DNA from: Trichostrongylus colubriformis
Taxonomy: Eukaryota; Nematoda; Chromadorea; Rhabditida; Trichostrongylidae
Direction: 5' to 3'
DNA: 64,000 nt
NCBI GenBank assembly: GCA_963978905.1
Contig: OZ022258.1
Coordinates: 25,858,716-25,922,715 of the forward strand
A program made the translations under genes and the position numbers. The notes beneath the pieces are model-generated. The model was not told where the DNA came from, did no database searches, and saw only the letters and a list, made by a program, of their open reading frames with translations. Below are positions 36,201-41,916 of this stretch, one piece after another (position 1 is the stretch's first letter; each line of letters opens with the position of its first letter).

Positions 36201-36769
36201 AATCAGCTGCGTGGCGCAGAAGAAGATGACAACCGTGTCGAGCATTTGAGTCCAGGACAGATCATGTGTAGCGCAACTCGCGTTGAAAAACGCGCATTTA
36301 AGGCGCTGATGCGATCCTAGCGCGCCCTACCTCGAACTGCACGCTTCAGTGGCCAAGTTGCGTGCCGGCAGCGGTATAGGCGGAGTTGATGATAGTAACA
36401 AATGAAACAGCATGCAGAAACAAGCAATTGGAACAATGAGAGGGAGAAGAAGCGAAAAATTATGAAAAATTACGTTTACAATAGGAAATATTCAATGAAT
36501 TCACCTTCGACATGTTGGCAAGACGTAGTGTGTGCTATAGCCGAACTACAAGCGAGTACTGTACGACAGCTTTGCCCCACCCCGGTATCTTTGAACCTTT
36601 CAAGCTCTAAGCAGATAATACACAGGGGAGTGAACCCCACCTACCTTTTTTCGGAAATCGCACTTACTATTGCTCAGTTTTTTATATGCTGATTTTTGCA
36701 AACGTTCTTCAAACTTCATCATATTTTACATTTGTTTAGGTGAAACAACAAGCAGTACGCGCCAACTAA
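145..36769 (+). CDS. Large Ala/Lys-rich, Trp-Pro-Pro-motif protein, 5' incomplete
   Basis: Fifteen exons join in consistent phase: 145-231, 3124-3177, 5231-5906, 5964-6085, 10447-10578, 22415-22537, 30007-30079, 30625-30719, 33224-33352, 34027-34115, 34202-34253, 34918-35020, 35089-35253, 36010-36128 and 36740-36769 (stop TAA). The sum is 2,049 nt, 682 residues plus stop; the start codon lies left of the window. In order the product has an Ala/Gln stretch (1-29), a charged helix (30-47), a long Ala/Lys/Gln/Glu helix running into a Pro/Ala/Lys linker (48-272), mixed segments, then WPPPEKE, WPPPEG, QWPPVE and QWPPPPP motifs and a run of 11 Thr near the C terminus. I do not recognise the family. 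Composition (stable helix plus PEVK-like Pro/Lys linker) suggests a filamentous cytoskeletal or sarcomere-type protein; this is inference. Small exons may be missing in the 12-kb and 7.5-kb introns, and more isoforms are likely. Confidence 0.72.
232..3123. other. Intron, no gene seen apart from the foldback MITE
   Basis: 2.9 kb between two exons of the large + gene. Apart from the element at 2561-2988 I see only short random frames. Confidence 0.5.
2561..2988. mobile_element. TTAA foldback MITE, copy 1
   Basis: Left end TTAAAGGACTCGTCC, right end the decayed inverse GGACGACTTCAAAG. The arms are about 170 nt and carry CGCGAAAAAATGTGAA and GGGCGGGGCC; the centre is unique. It belongs to the same family as 16056-16509 and 58921-59353 and lies in the first intron shown of the large + gene. 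Confidence 0.85.
3124..3177 (+). CDS. Exon: 18-residue charged helix
   Basis: After TTCCAG an 18-codon phase 0 exon reads EEEYARQMEEEMRKKAEA and ends at a GTGAGT donor. Both splice sites are near consensus and the charge pattern fits a coiled coil joined to the Ala/Lys/Gln helix that follows. Confidence 0.75.
4101..4182. repeat. TTAA foldback MITE, right-end fragment
   Basis: Only the outer part of one arm remains (GGGCAAATACTACATAAATA and on to GGACGATTCCTTCAA), matching the right end of the full copies. The other arm is absent, so it is a truncated copy. Confidence 0.75.
5231..5906 (+). CDS. Exon: long Ala/Lys/Gln/Glu helix and Pro/Ala linker
   Basis: This is the largest exon (676 nt). 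It follows GTTTCCAG and ends with AAT G before GTATTA (phase 1). About 165 residues are almost only A, K, Q, E and D in imperfect AQAKAQAEAQAKKAQ-type repeats with hardly any hydrophobic residue, which favours a single stable alpha helix over a packed coiled coil. It then turns into a Pro/Ala/Lys stretch (AKPTPAAAVPPK, APPAKPTPAAPPPK) ending in DPVPAQANG. Reading past the donor gives a stop 20 nt later (TAA 5924-5926). The internal repetition makes the + and - shadow frames here look long, but they are not genes. Confidence 0.85.
5964..6085 (+). CDS. Exon of the large + gene (EPAKAPQRTPGK)
   Basis: TATTTTAG acceptor only 57 nt after the previous donor. The phase 1 codon G|AA completes Glu, and the exon reads EPAKAPQRTPGKVAAEMPQF and so on to STLKNTAK before a GTGCGT donor. 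The very small intron is typical of nematodes and contrasts with the 4.4-kb intron that follows. Confidence 0.82.
8823..9668 (+). mobile_element. Internally deleted mariner-like DNA transposon
   Basis: The element is bounded by perfect 28-bp terminal inverted repeats (8823-8850 and 9641-9668; outer bases TTAGGTTGAACCATAA) and flanked by TA at 8821-8822 and 9669-9670, the target duplication expected for Tc1/mariner. At 846 bp it is shorter than an autonomous mariner (about 1.3 kb). It lies in the intron between 6085 and 10447 of the large + gene. Confidence 0.93.
9050..9566 (+). pseudogene. Mariner transposase remnant
   Basis: The C-terminal catalytic half is readable across a frame change: HDNARPHVA (second catalytic Asp) in one frame, then PTDYHLFRSLTHFLDG (third Asp) and FYKPGIYYISPYS in another, ending at TGA. 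The N-terminal DNA-binding part and the first catalytic Asp region are missing or unreadable, so this copy cannot encode an active enzyme. Confidence 0.88.
9817..10042. mobile_element. Palindromic MITE with GTGTACC ends, copy 1
   Basis: The ends GTGTACCTATATGTCAGGAT and the inverse ATCCTGACATAAGGGTACAC-type (here GTCCTGACATAAGGGTACAC) make imperfect inverted repeats of about 28 bp. The inside aligns along its length with the reverse complement of 54001-54242. Confidence 0.82.
10447..10578 (+). CDS. Exon of the large + gene (LQEEMLAQDVPRY)
   Basis: GTGTTTCAG acceptor, 44 codons in phase 0 (LQEEMLAQDVPRYVKGVQAQ, then KPALKLDN and a Glu/Pro-rich end), GTCAGT donor. No domain recognised. It follows the 4.4-kb intron with the deleted mariner element and precedes a nearly 12-kb intron. 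Confidence 0.8.
11755..12170. mobile_element. Dispersed ~400-bp MITE-like repeat, copy 1
   Basis: Shares ordered words with 32657-33014 and 54861-55238: a GTAGAGAA-type stretch, CAGTTGCAAACGTTGTCCC, GGATCGTGATAGGACCC, GCTTTTTCAATGCGAATTTC and CTCCTTACCACTCCCGGTGC. The outer ends (TTCAGGACACCAGCAGGGG and the inverse of TTAAAAGCACCGGGAGTGG) are inverted repeats. Confidence 0.72.
16056..16509. mobile_element. TTAA foldback MITE, copy 3
   Basis: Left end TTGAAGGAATCGTCCACGG; right arm ends GTTGACGACTACTTCAA. The arms keep CGCGAAAAAAAGAGAA and its inverse; the right arm is more decayed. It directly abuts the outer end of the large inverted repeat that begins near 16537. Confidence 0.82.
16537..19075. 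repeat. Large inverted repeat, ~985-bp arms with ~565-bp spacer
   Basis: The left arm (about 16537-17522) matches the reverse complement of the right arm (about 18090-19075) along its whole length with scattered single-base changes, e.g. CCTACAATACCGCTCACA at the outer ends and CCGCTTACTATT at the inner ends. Both arms keep a frame reading PTIPLTFFEKSTVGDGLN; I do not recognise it. The spacer contains a tRNA-like sequence and a hairpin at 18052-18079. It sits in the 12-kb intron of the large + gene. Confidence 0.9.
17890..17973 (+). pseudogene. tRNA-like sequence (class II, Leu/Ser type) without a good anticodon arm
   Basis: Box A-like AGGCCGAGTGACCGC, a variable arm TCAT-ATGA, and a sound T arm with box B GGTTCGAATCC are present, and the ends ACGCA/TGCGT pair. 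No 5+7+5 anticodon arm can be folded. It is best read as a tRNA-derived relic in the spacer of the large inverted repeat. Confidence 0.45.
19589..21011 (-). mobile_element. RTE-type non-LTR retrotransposon, internally deleted, with 15-bp target duplication
   Basis: Flanked by exact copies of ACATAATAGCCGTTC at 19574-19588 and 21012-21026. On the - strand the 3' end is a GAAGAAGAAGAAG tail. The 5' part (20874-20390) encodes an APE-type endonuclease start; the 3' part (20340-19620) encodes the end of the reverse transcriptase ORF. The middle is missing. It lies in the 12-kb intron, antisense to the large gene. Confidence 0.92.
19620..20874 (-). pseudogene. Endonuclease/reverse transcriptase ORF remnant of the RTE element
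   Basis: The endonuclease section shows RIGTLNVGSLTGKSREIADL, ILCTQETRWKG and VSVYAPQAGCPEHEKDEFY, then NGHVG and VHGG in a shifted frame. After the junction near 20340 come KVQRWQARLAENGLRVNVKK, FLSSEDCPVSIVDRHG, DFRYLGSDIAEDG, then YGSECWPITKN, EMRMLRWACGWTRLD and RLRWYGHVLRR. The rest of the endonuclease and the reverse transcriptase core with its catalytic Asp pair are deleted, so it is not functional. Confidence 0.92.
22415..22537 (+). CDS. Exon of the large + gene (TVKNTGVLAGASRWEEE)
   Basis: TTTTTCACAG acceptor, 41 codons in phase 0 (TVKNTGVLAGASRWEEESAA and on to APTAVRLQ), GTATGC donor. A competing reading 260 nt downstream (TTCTCAG at 22800, then ten codons and TAG) could be an alternative terminal exon but has no other support. 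Confidence 0.75.
25541..25640 (-). repeat. tRNA-Gly-derived element, copy A
   Basis: The - strand of 25570-25640 folds as a class I tRNA: acceptor TGTCGG/CCGACA, D arm with GTGCAATGGATCAGCAC, anticodon stem TATGC/GCATG, T arm GCGGGTTCGAGTCCCGT. It resembles tRNA-Gly(UCC), but the loop is CCGGAAA with C at position 33. The 3' flank GCTTTTGCCCATAACTCAGC is shared with copy B, so this is a dispersed tRNA-derived (SINE-like) sequence and not a gene. Confidence 0.6.
25794..25894 (+). repeat. tRNA-Gly-derived element, copy B (opposite strand)
   Basis: 25794-25865 gives GTGTCGG/GCGACAC acceptor, GTGTAATGGATTAGCAC, loop CCGGAAA and GCGGGTTCGAGTTCCGT, with more mismatches than copy A. It is followed by GCGTTTGCCCATAACTCAGC as in copy A. 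The two lie 5' end to 5' end about 150 nt apart. Confidence 0.6.
28953..29100 (+). CDS. Possible extra exon, phase does not fit
   Basis: Between a GGCTCAG acceptor and a GTAAGC donor there is an open frame containing RIRPRPIEPPMHTERKAY and RPGFTFHFLEQ. It ends in phase 0, which fits the next exon at 30007, but its start needs two bases from an upstream exon, while the exon at 22415-22537 ends in phase 0. Either a further small exon exists, the run of 11 C at its start is miscounted, or this is not coding. Confidence 0.3.
30007..30719 (+). CDS. Two exons of the large + gene (30007-30079 and 30625-30719)
   Basis: The first exon follows AACACACAG, reads VASPTLPDFLASSSQFNWCQ and ends with GAT G before GTACGT (phase 1). 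The second starts after CGGCAGAG at 30625, completes Gly, continues STTSSATVSRVWRASVPISV and ends with TGG AGG before GTAATT (phase 0). Phase agreement is the main support; the second acceptor is a poor match to TTTCAG, so this pair is less certain than the neighbouring exons. Confidence 0.6.
32657..33014. mobile_element. Dispersed ~400-bp MITE-like repeat, copy 2
   Basis: The ends TTCAAAGACACGGGAGGGG and the inverse of TTAAAGGCACCGGAAGGGG give a clear inverted repeat of about 20 bp. It lies in the intron between 30719 and 33224, same orientation as copy 1. Confidence 0.77.
33224..33352 (+). CDS. Exon of the large + gene (KTVIVNKPQSYQKVKWNEF)
   Basis: GCTGTTCAG acceptor, 43 codons in phase 0 including KVKWNEFPEEVTPEIG and HTQEWTPVNQ, GTAATT donor. 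It starts the Trp/Pro-containing C-terminal half. Confidence 0.82.
33670..33723. repeat. Perfect 23-bp hairpin with 8-nt loop
   Basis: 33670-33692 (ACTACTCGGAGATCCTTGCT plus GGG) is the exact inverse of 33701-33723, separated by GTTGGTAA. It lies in the 674-nt intron between exons 33224-33352 and 34027-34115 of the large + gene. Confidence 0.85.
33974..34033 (+). repeat. 30-bp tandem duplication containing a 3' splice site
   Basis: Unit 1 (33974-34003) and unit 2 (34004-34033) share GCAGTAACACTGAAT and GGAAA and differ at three positions. Each has a possible acceptor: TTGATTCAG in unit 1 and TCGATTTAG in unit 2. Only the second gives an open exon; use of the first meets TAG nine codons on. 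Confidence 0.85.
34027..34253 (+). CDS. Two exons with the first WPPP motif (34027-34115, 34202-34253)
   Basis: The first exon begins after ATCGATTTAG and reads ENTELQRSLYRPNKISATWP and on through PPEKEIGKL. The donor is best placed at the perfect GTAAGT at 34116 (phase 2). The second begins after CTTTAAG at 34202, giving VEIRPVKPGDDAGWIQQ, and ends before GTACTG in phase 0. The first acceptor lies in the second unit of a 30-bp tandem duplication (33974-34033). Confidence 0.78.
34918..35253 (+). CDS. Two exons with three WPP motifs (34918-35020, 35089-35253)
   Basis: The first exon follows GATTTCAG, contains KSKIDLVWPPPEGETVQS and ends in phase 1. The 68-nt intron ends CCCTTCAG, and the second exon has MRPVQWPPVESEEHAQQQ and KKMEYQWPPPPPVYQGDS. 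The donor used here is GTGCGT at 35254 (phase 1). If it is not spliced, the frame ends two codons later at TAG (35261-35263), giving a short isoform; an AATAAA at 35697-35702 would serve it. Confidence 0.85.
36010..36128 (+). CDS. Exon with poly-Thr run
   Basis: The acceptor GTTTTTCAG at 36001-36009 is the strongest nematode-type site in the region, and its phase joins A|TG to give MVNGDVSTTAAENPQQQHVG, followed by 11 Thr, KKAAPAPP and a GTGAGT donor. The ACC/ACT repeat is a trinucleotide tract likely to vary in length. Confidence 0.8.
36740..36769 (+). CDS. Terminal exon of the large + gene
   Basis: TTTGTTTAG acceptor, then nine codons VKQQAVRAN and TAA, phase 0 with the previous exon. The short basic tail is followed by about 165 nt of A/T-rich sequence up to AATAAA. 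Confidence 0.72.
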   Translation: MKQQAVRAN

Positions 36770-36933
36770 GCACTGACATCCATCCTACACTGCGAAGCAT
36801 CATCACGGCTCCTAGAAGTGTCTGTTAACGAATAATTTGCACATATGCATATGCATTTCAGCCTTAATTTCTTTTCTGTACTTTCGCTTATTGTTAGCGC
36901 ACTCGACTGCGAACAGCAAAGCAACCGCCTTTT

Positions 36934-36939
36934 AATAAA
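36934..36939 (+). terminator. AATAAA polyadenylation signal for the large + gene
   Basis: AATAAA lies 165 nt after the TAA stop, a usual nematode 3' UTR length, and is the first such hexamer after the stop. Confidence 0.6.
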
Positions 36940-38359
36940 TATGAGAAAGAATCATGTTTATTTGTATACAAGGGGTAAATAAGCCGACAGTTCATGAAGA
37001 GAATTTTTAGCATCAGCTTCAATTAGACTTTCCTACAGCCAAATCAAACAGCACACACATTCCATTATTTCGACTATCTCTGCTGTACGCCCTTCCTATG
37101 TATGTGAAACGGAGATGGTATAGTTGACGTGAGATACGACAAATCTTTCCTTGTGGACGAGGCCAAGCAGCAGATGGTGGGAGCAGATGTCGCTTCTATT
37201 CCCAAGCATATGAAGCGTCGTTCGAAGCTGACCATAGCTAGTCTGACATTCACTTTCGAATTTTTCCCTCCAATAAGAGGTCCTGAAAAGCCAAGACGCT
37301 GTCATTATGAAGACCAACCGTCATCGTAAGAACGATAATCTTTTCATCGAACATTGAGATTTTTGATACGATGCTGCATAATTGAGAAAATACAACTATG
37401 CGCCAATTGTCAATCAGGAACGCTCTGATCCCTGAGAGCTCGACAGTCACCTGCGTGATGACCTCCTACGCACTCGGGTATTTGAGTAAGCTTTATAGAC
37501 ATAGTCATTTGTGCTGGGCATTACGAATAATTCCTCCATTGGTTGGAATTTACCCCTTTGAGAATGGTGCTTCACCATACCGTCATCGTGCTGAGCACAG
37601 GGAGACTATTATGGTTGAAGGATAAGGATGAAGTGAGATTTTCCTGCAGCACAGTTCTGAGCAGCACTGCGAGCAAAGTGCACTGCTACCCTCAACTCTT
37701 TCCTAAGTTTCACCTTGAGGAGCGTCAGAAGTCCCTGCAGCCTACGCAATTTTTGTTGTCGTATACCTCGAATCACCGCAAACAGGTGGCTTAGAGCTCC
37801 AATTCTTGGATTTTGTTGCGGTCAGTTTGGGGAGCATGGTTGTTAGCTAAGACTCTGATGGAGTTGCAGATCTTTCTTTCTGGTCTTCGTACCGTTCATT
37901 CTCCATTGACACTTCAATGAAACACCGATGCAAAAATTAGAACATGCTGGAATCGGTCCTTGACTAGGAGCTGGACGACGTGATTTTTCTCAGAGAGAAC
38001 TTCTCGAGTTCGCGCAGGTGAATATCCTCTGCAGCATTTATGCAAATGATACTCAGACCTATAAAATGATACCTGAATTTAAAGCTGTTTTGAATCTGCA
38101 AACAGCCATTGATTCAGTATTGAGCTAAGCACAGGTTAATATTTTTCTTTTAGCACTGAGGAAGCGCAAATGATGGCAAACGAATCTCAAACCGACTATC
38201 TTCTGGGAGATGGGAATTTTCAAAATGTGTCAGAAACGCGTAAACTTGGACTCCTTGATGATAACAATCTTGGTTTTTCCGGACGCTATTAAGCACTATT
38301 GACTACAAGCCTTAGCGCTTTCTTTTCAATATTCTCAGAGCTCTTCATACGAGCAACCC

Positions 38360-39110
38360 AAGCATTCAGTGGCTAGTGTTGCGGCTCGTCGGGCGGTTGC
38401 CCTCCTAACCGCTAGCGCAGCAGCATCGTGTTCCGGGTCTTCGGACCCCGCGCCACCCGGCTGCTGTGCCTGCGGGTTGTCACTGTTCACATGGCTTTCC
38501 CAGAAACCATACTGCTTTCCTCACAGTATGGCAGCCGCTTCCCGGAGGTATTAGCTCTCACACTTCTACCTATGACCTACCCTCAATACGACAGCGAGTA
38601 CAAGGTTTATAGCACCCATATTTATTATGTACATTCTATTCACAACAGTCGCCCTACTCTCATCTTCCTGCCTGGACTCAGGACCGACCGTGCTTCGTCC
38701 CACAAGAGTCAACTATTGGAATACTAGCGGTAACTGCGGTAACTCCTGCACCCTGCAGGCTTCTACCCCGCCTGCAGCCGTCCACGTCCTTGGGTGTAGC
38801 GGACATGAGCTTGCCAGCGCTCAACCAAGCCGGCCGCGGTCCGCTTGACCGCACCGCGTCCTGACGGCCAGCATAGCGTGAGAGTCAAGCTCTCACCCTC
38901 AACACTCCGGCATGGCATCCCAGCAGGTTTCACCCGGTGCCCCTCTCCTCCCGGGGAGAAAGGTGTCTGAGCACCGACTGGCAGTGGCGACCCTTTTATA
39001 GAGCCACGACTGGGGGCGGGGCCGGGAGCGCGGTGCGCCCACAGGGACAGTCGCGTTCCGCGACACCTTATTTTAGAAAAATGGGCCCCAGCTCACGCTA
39101 AGGCTAAGTC
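38360..39110. other. GC-rich island with TATA-like box on the - strand, possible solo LTR
   Basis: About 750 nt clearly richer in G+C than its surroundings, with no convincing frame. Read on the - strand its right end starts TGTCGCGGAACGCGAC (39066), followed within about 80 nt by CTATAAAAGGGTCGCC, as in an LTR promoter. No second LTR, primer site or clear target duplication was found, so the nature is open. Confidence 0.35.
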
Positions 39111-40079
39111 GGTAAAATTACCGAAAAGATTCAGCAATATCTCCAACCTCTCTATTCGTCAACCCTGCACATCAAAAAACTGTTCCCTGTGAAACTGTGT
39201 TCCCAAATTATGCGAAAACAGTCACCTTGACCGTAGATAACGCGCGCTGTCTTTCCATGAACTAAGTGCTTTGTTGCTGCATTGAACAAGAATTCACCTT
39301 CACAGCGCAATGCGTAGAATTCATGGGTGAGTTCATTACCAATGTGAACGTAGTCTACGACCATTTATAATAGTTCATATGCGTCACATAATGATAACCG
39401 GTAATGTTACTTTGTATGGTTTTCTAGCAATGCTTCTCTGGGCAGTTCCTACGGATACTGAAAAGCTGTGGTAACAGCTTGTGCGTTTAGGAAGAGGAGA
39501 TATGTGCGGTTCTGTGTGAATGAAGGGTCCGAGAGTTTGTGTAGTTCGCGATTCACGGTAAAGAGCGCGATGTGTGTGACTAACCAGTGCTATACTGCGG
39601 GCAGACTCCTCCCACAAATAAGCGTGTCAATTGTCAGCGTACCAATGCTACGAACCACAGATCCGCATTGAGATTGATATCCAGTGATGTGATAGAGGGC
39701 AAAACGTAAATTGAATGAGAAAATCGAGGTTCAATTTCTTGAGTTATTGGATATTTCATTTCATTTTTTGCATTACTTACCAACGCACTACCACCACTGC
39801 GCATCACTGCGATTGGAATGGTGCTTCCTCGAGACACTAAGATTCGACTGTAAACTTGTACCGAGGGTAGTTTCATCCGTGGATTTCGACAAGTCACTTG
39901 ATTTGCGTGGAACAGCCTGGTTCAGGCGCGACAGGCCTCGAGCCACAGTATAGTGGGTCATCAAGTACGCGTAAAACGATCGTCAGAGGGGTTTACGCCC
40001 AGCGAGTGCCAAATTGGTAATCAGGAAGTCAAGCAACCCTAGACACAAGTTTCTATTCAAATCCAACTGCGCTCCAACT

Positions 40080-40980
40080 AGAATATCTGTTCGTCTTCTC
40101 CCCTGCGTTGGCACACCGTCGCAAGATCCGCAGCTTTTGACATAAATCGCCATTTGTTTGTGTCTGAGGATTCCACTGTCCTGGCCTCTATATCGGTGAG
40201 ATCTTCCCTGATAACAACCTTCGCACCCTTTTTTAGGCTCCCTGGCTGCAGGTTCGAGGTCTCGTACACCCGAGCCCTTTTCATAGGATCATCCTTTGAC
40301 CTTTTCAGCATGTGCCCGTACATCGCAATCCCTGATCCTTCATCTTCTTCAGCTCAAACCAGAAGCCGTTTGCATGACCCCTCTTACGTCCTCACTCCGA
40401 ACACTGACGATTCGTATCGCCGCACACCCGTCTAATGGTGAGCATCCTCACTTCTTTGGACAACATTCGCTCCCGTACAGCAGTGCGGGCCTTACCACCA
40501 ACTGGTGGACGGTAATCACCCTTATGAGTCTTGGAGCATACTCGATTGCAAAGGATTTCAGAAGCTTTCTCCAATTCATCCATGCAGCATTTATTTTGGA
40601 CTTCACTGTCTAATCACAGTACCTTCAGCAGTTAGGTTGCTTCCCAAGTTTTGGAACTCCTCCACCCTTTCCATGTGATCCGACCATGATATCTTTCACC
40701 ATGACATCTAGAGTGAACAGGAAGAGGAACGGGCTCGTGGCTGATCCCTGGTGCAACCCTGCCATGATGTCCACCTCACCAGTTTGCCCATGCGGAGTGA
40801 CGACTGATTTAGCGCCATCACACATATCCATTATGGGGGAGATTAGCGTCCTTTTTCTGTGTGGCGATAAGAACAATGGCAGGGTCATTGGGGATCACTC
40901 CTTAAGCGGACACCGTGGTGAGGAAACGAGAAGCGAGCTACCATACTCCGTACTCGGCGCCTTCAAAAGAACGTAATTTA
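40080..40980 (-). pseudogene. Decayed RTE-type reverse transcriptase fragment
   Basis: Pieces in several frames on the - strand: CDGAKSVVTPHGQTGEVDI and GLHQGSATSPFLFLFTLD (reverse transcriptase motif region, 40888-40700), KEVRMLTIRRVCG (near 40430) and MYGHMLKRSKDDPMKRARVY (near 40300). The 3' end AGGGGAGAAGACGAA parallels the element at 19.6 kb. Far more stops and frame changes than the 19.6-kb copy, so it is older. It is 5' truncated. Confidence 0.85.
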
Positions 40981-41916
40981 CATATTTCGAGGGTATCAAA
41001 TCTGACCGCCTCGTCAGCTTCTGCAAAAGTGCTAGAGCAATGAACTGAGTATGGACCCTGCCGCACATCCGTATAGGGTGACACAGTATATGCCTACTAA
41101 GAATGCTGCTCGTACCGATTCCCCTGAAACTGAGTGTATTTTCTCATACATGATTAATAAGCCAAACTGCATGCATTTGACCCTTCTGCAGCCTGCATGA
41201 CTATCACACCCTAATTTCTATGCGACACTCGGCACACTTCGCGCATAACGAATGTCCATATAAAAGGCAATAGCTACCAGAGCAAATATGATTCATTCAC
41301 ATGCAAAAAGGTAAGAAATCTCAACCTTTGAATACTGATAATGCAAAGATGAAAGTACATGATGATGACTATCTGAACACAGTACACGAATTTTGTAACA
41401 GAAAATAGGAACCACTTAACACCATGATCGTGTGAACAAGCAATTATGTGCACATTGTAGGATGAAACTATGAACTCATACACCACGACTCCTGTATACA
41501 AGTATCAACAGCCAGGAACGGAACGAAAATCTGAACTGAGTCATGCAAACACTTTTAACTTTGGTCACTAAACCACATTAATCATCTCAAAAACCGTAAC
41601 TAGACAAATTAACGACCAGATGGCCCAAGCAGAAAGGGAAAAAGTATGGCATTAACAAGCAGAGCACTCGATAGATTGGTTACAGCCATTAAGCCCAATG
41701 CTGGCAAATCTAGACACCACAGAATTGTTGAATAATATTATACCAAAGAGATCAGCCGCAATTCCTGTTGCAGCAATCAATGAATGGAAAGAAACAGAGA
41801 AAAAGATCTCAATCCAATCGTCAAATATAAATCGTTGTGATATGAAGTTGGACAAAACGAACACGAAAGAGAAGTAATCACAGATGACAAGTAAGGAATC
41901 TAAGCCCAAAACGCCG

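Larger units (their letters stand above)
36770..41916. other. Convergent intergenic region
   Basis: Lies between the 3' ends of the large + gene and the Pellino gene. It contains the + gene's AATAAA, the GC-rich island and the RTE fragment. 41.0-41.9 kb should include the Pellino 3' UTR; I found no AATAAA on the - strand there. Confidence 0.5.
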
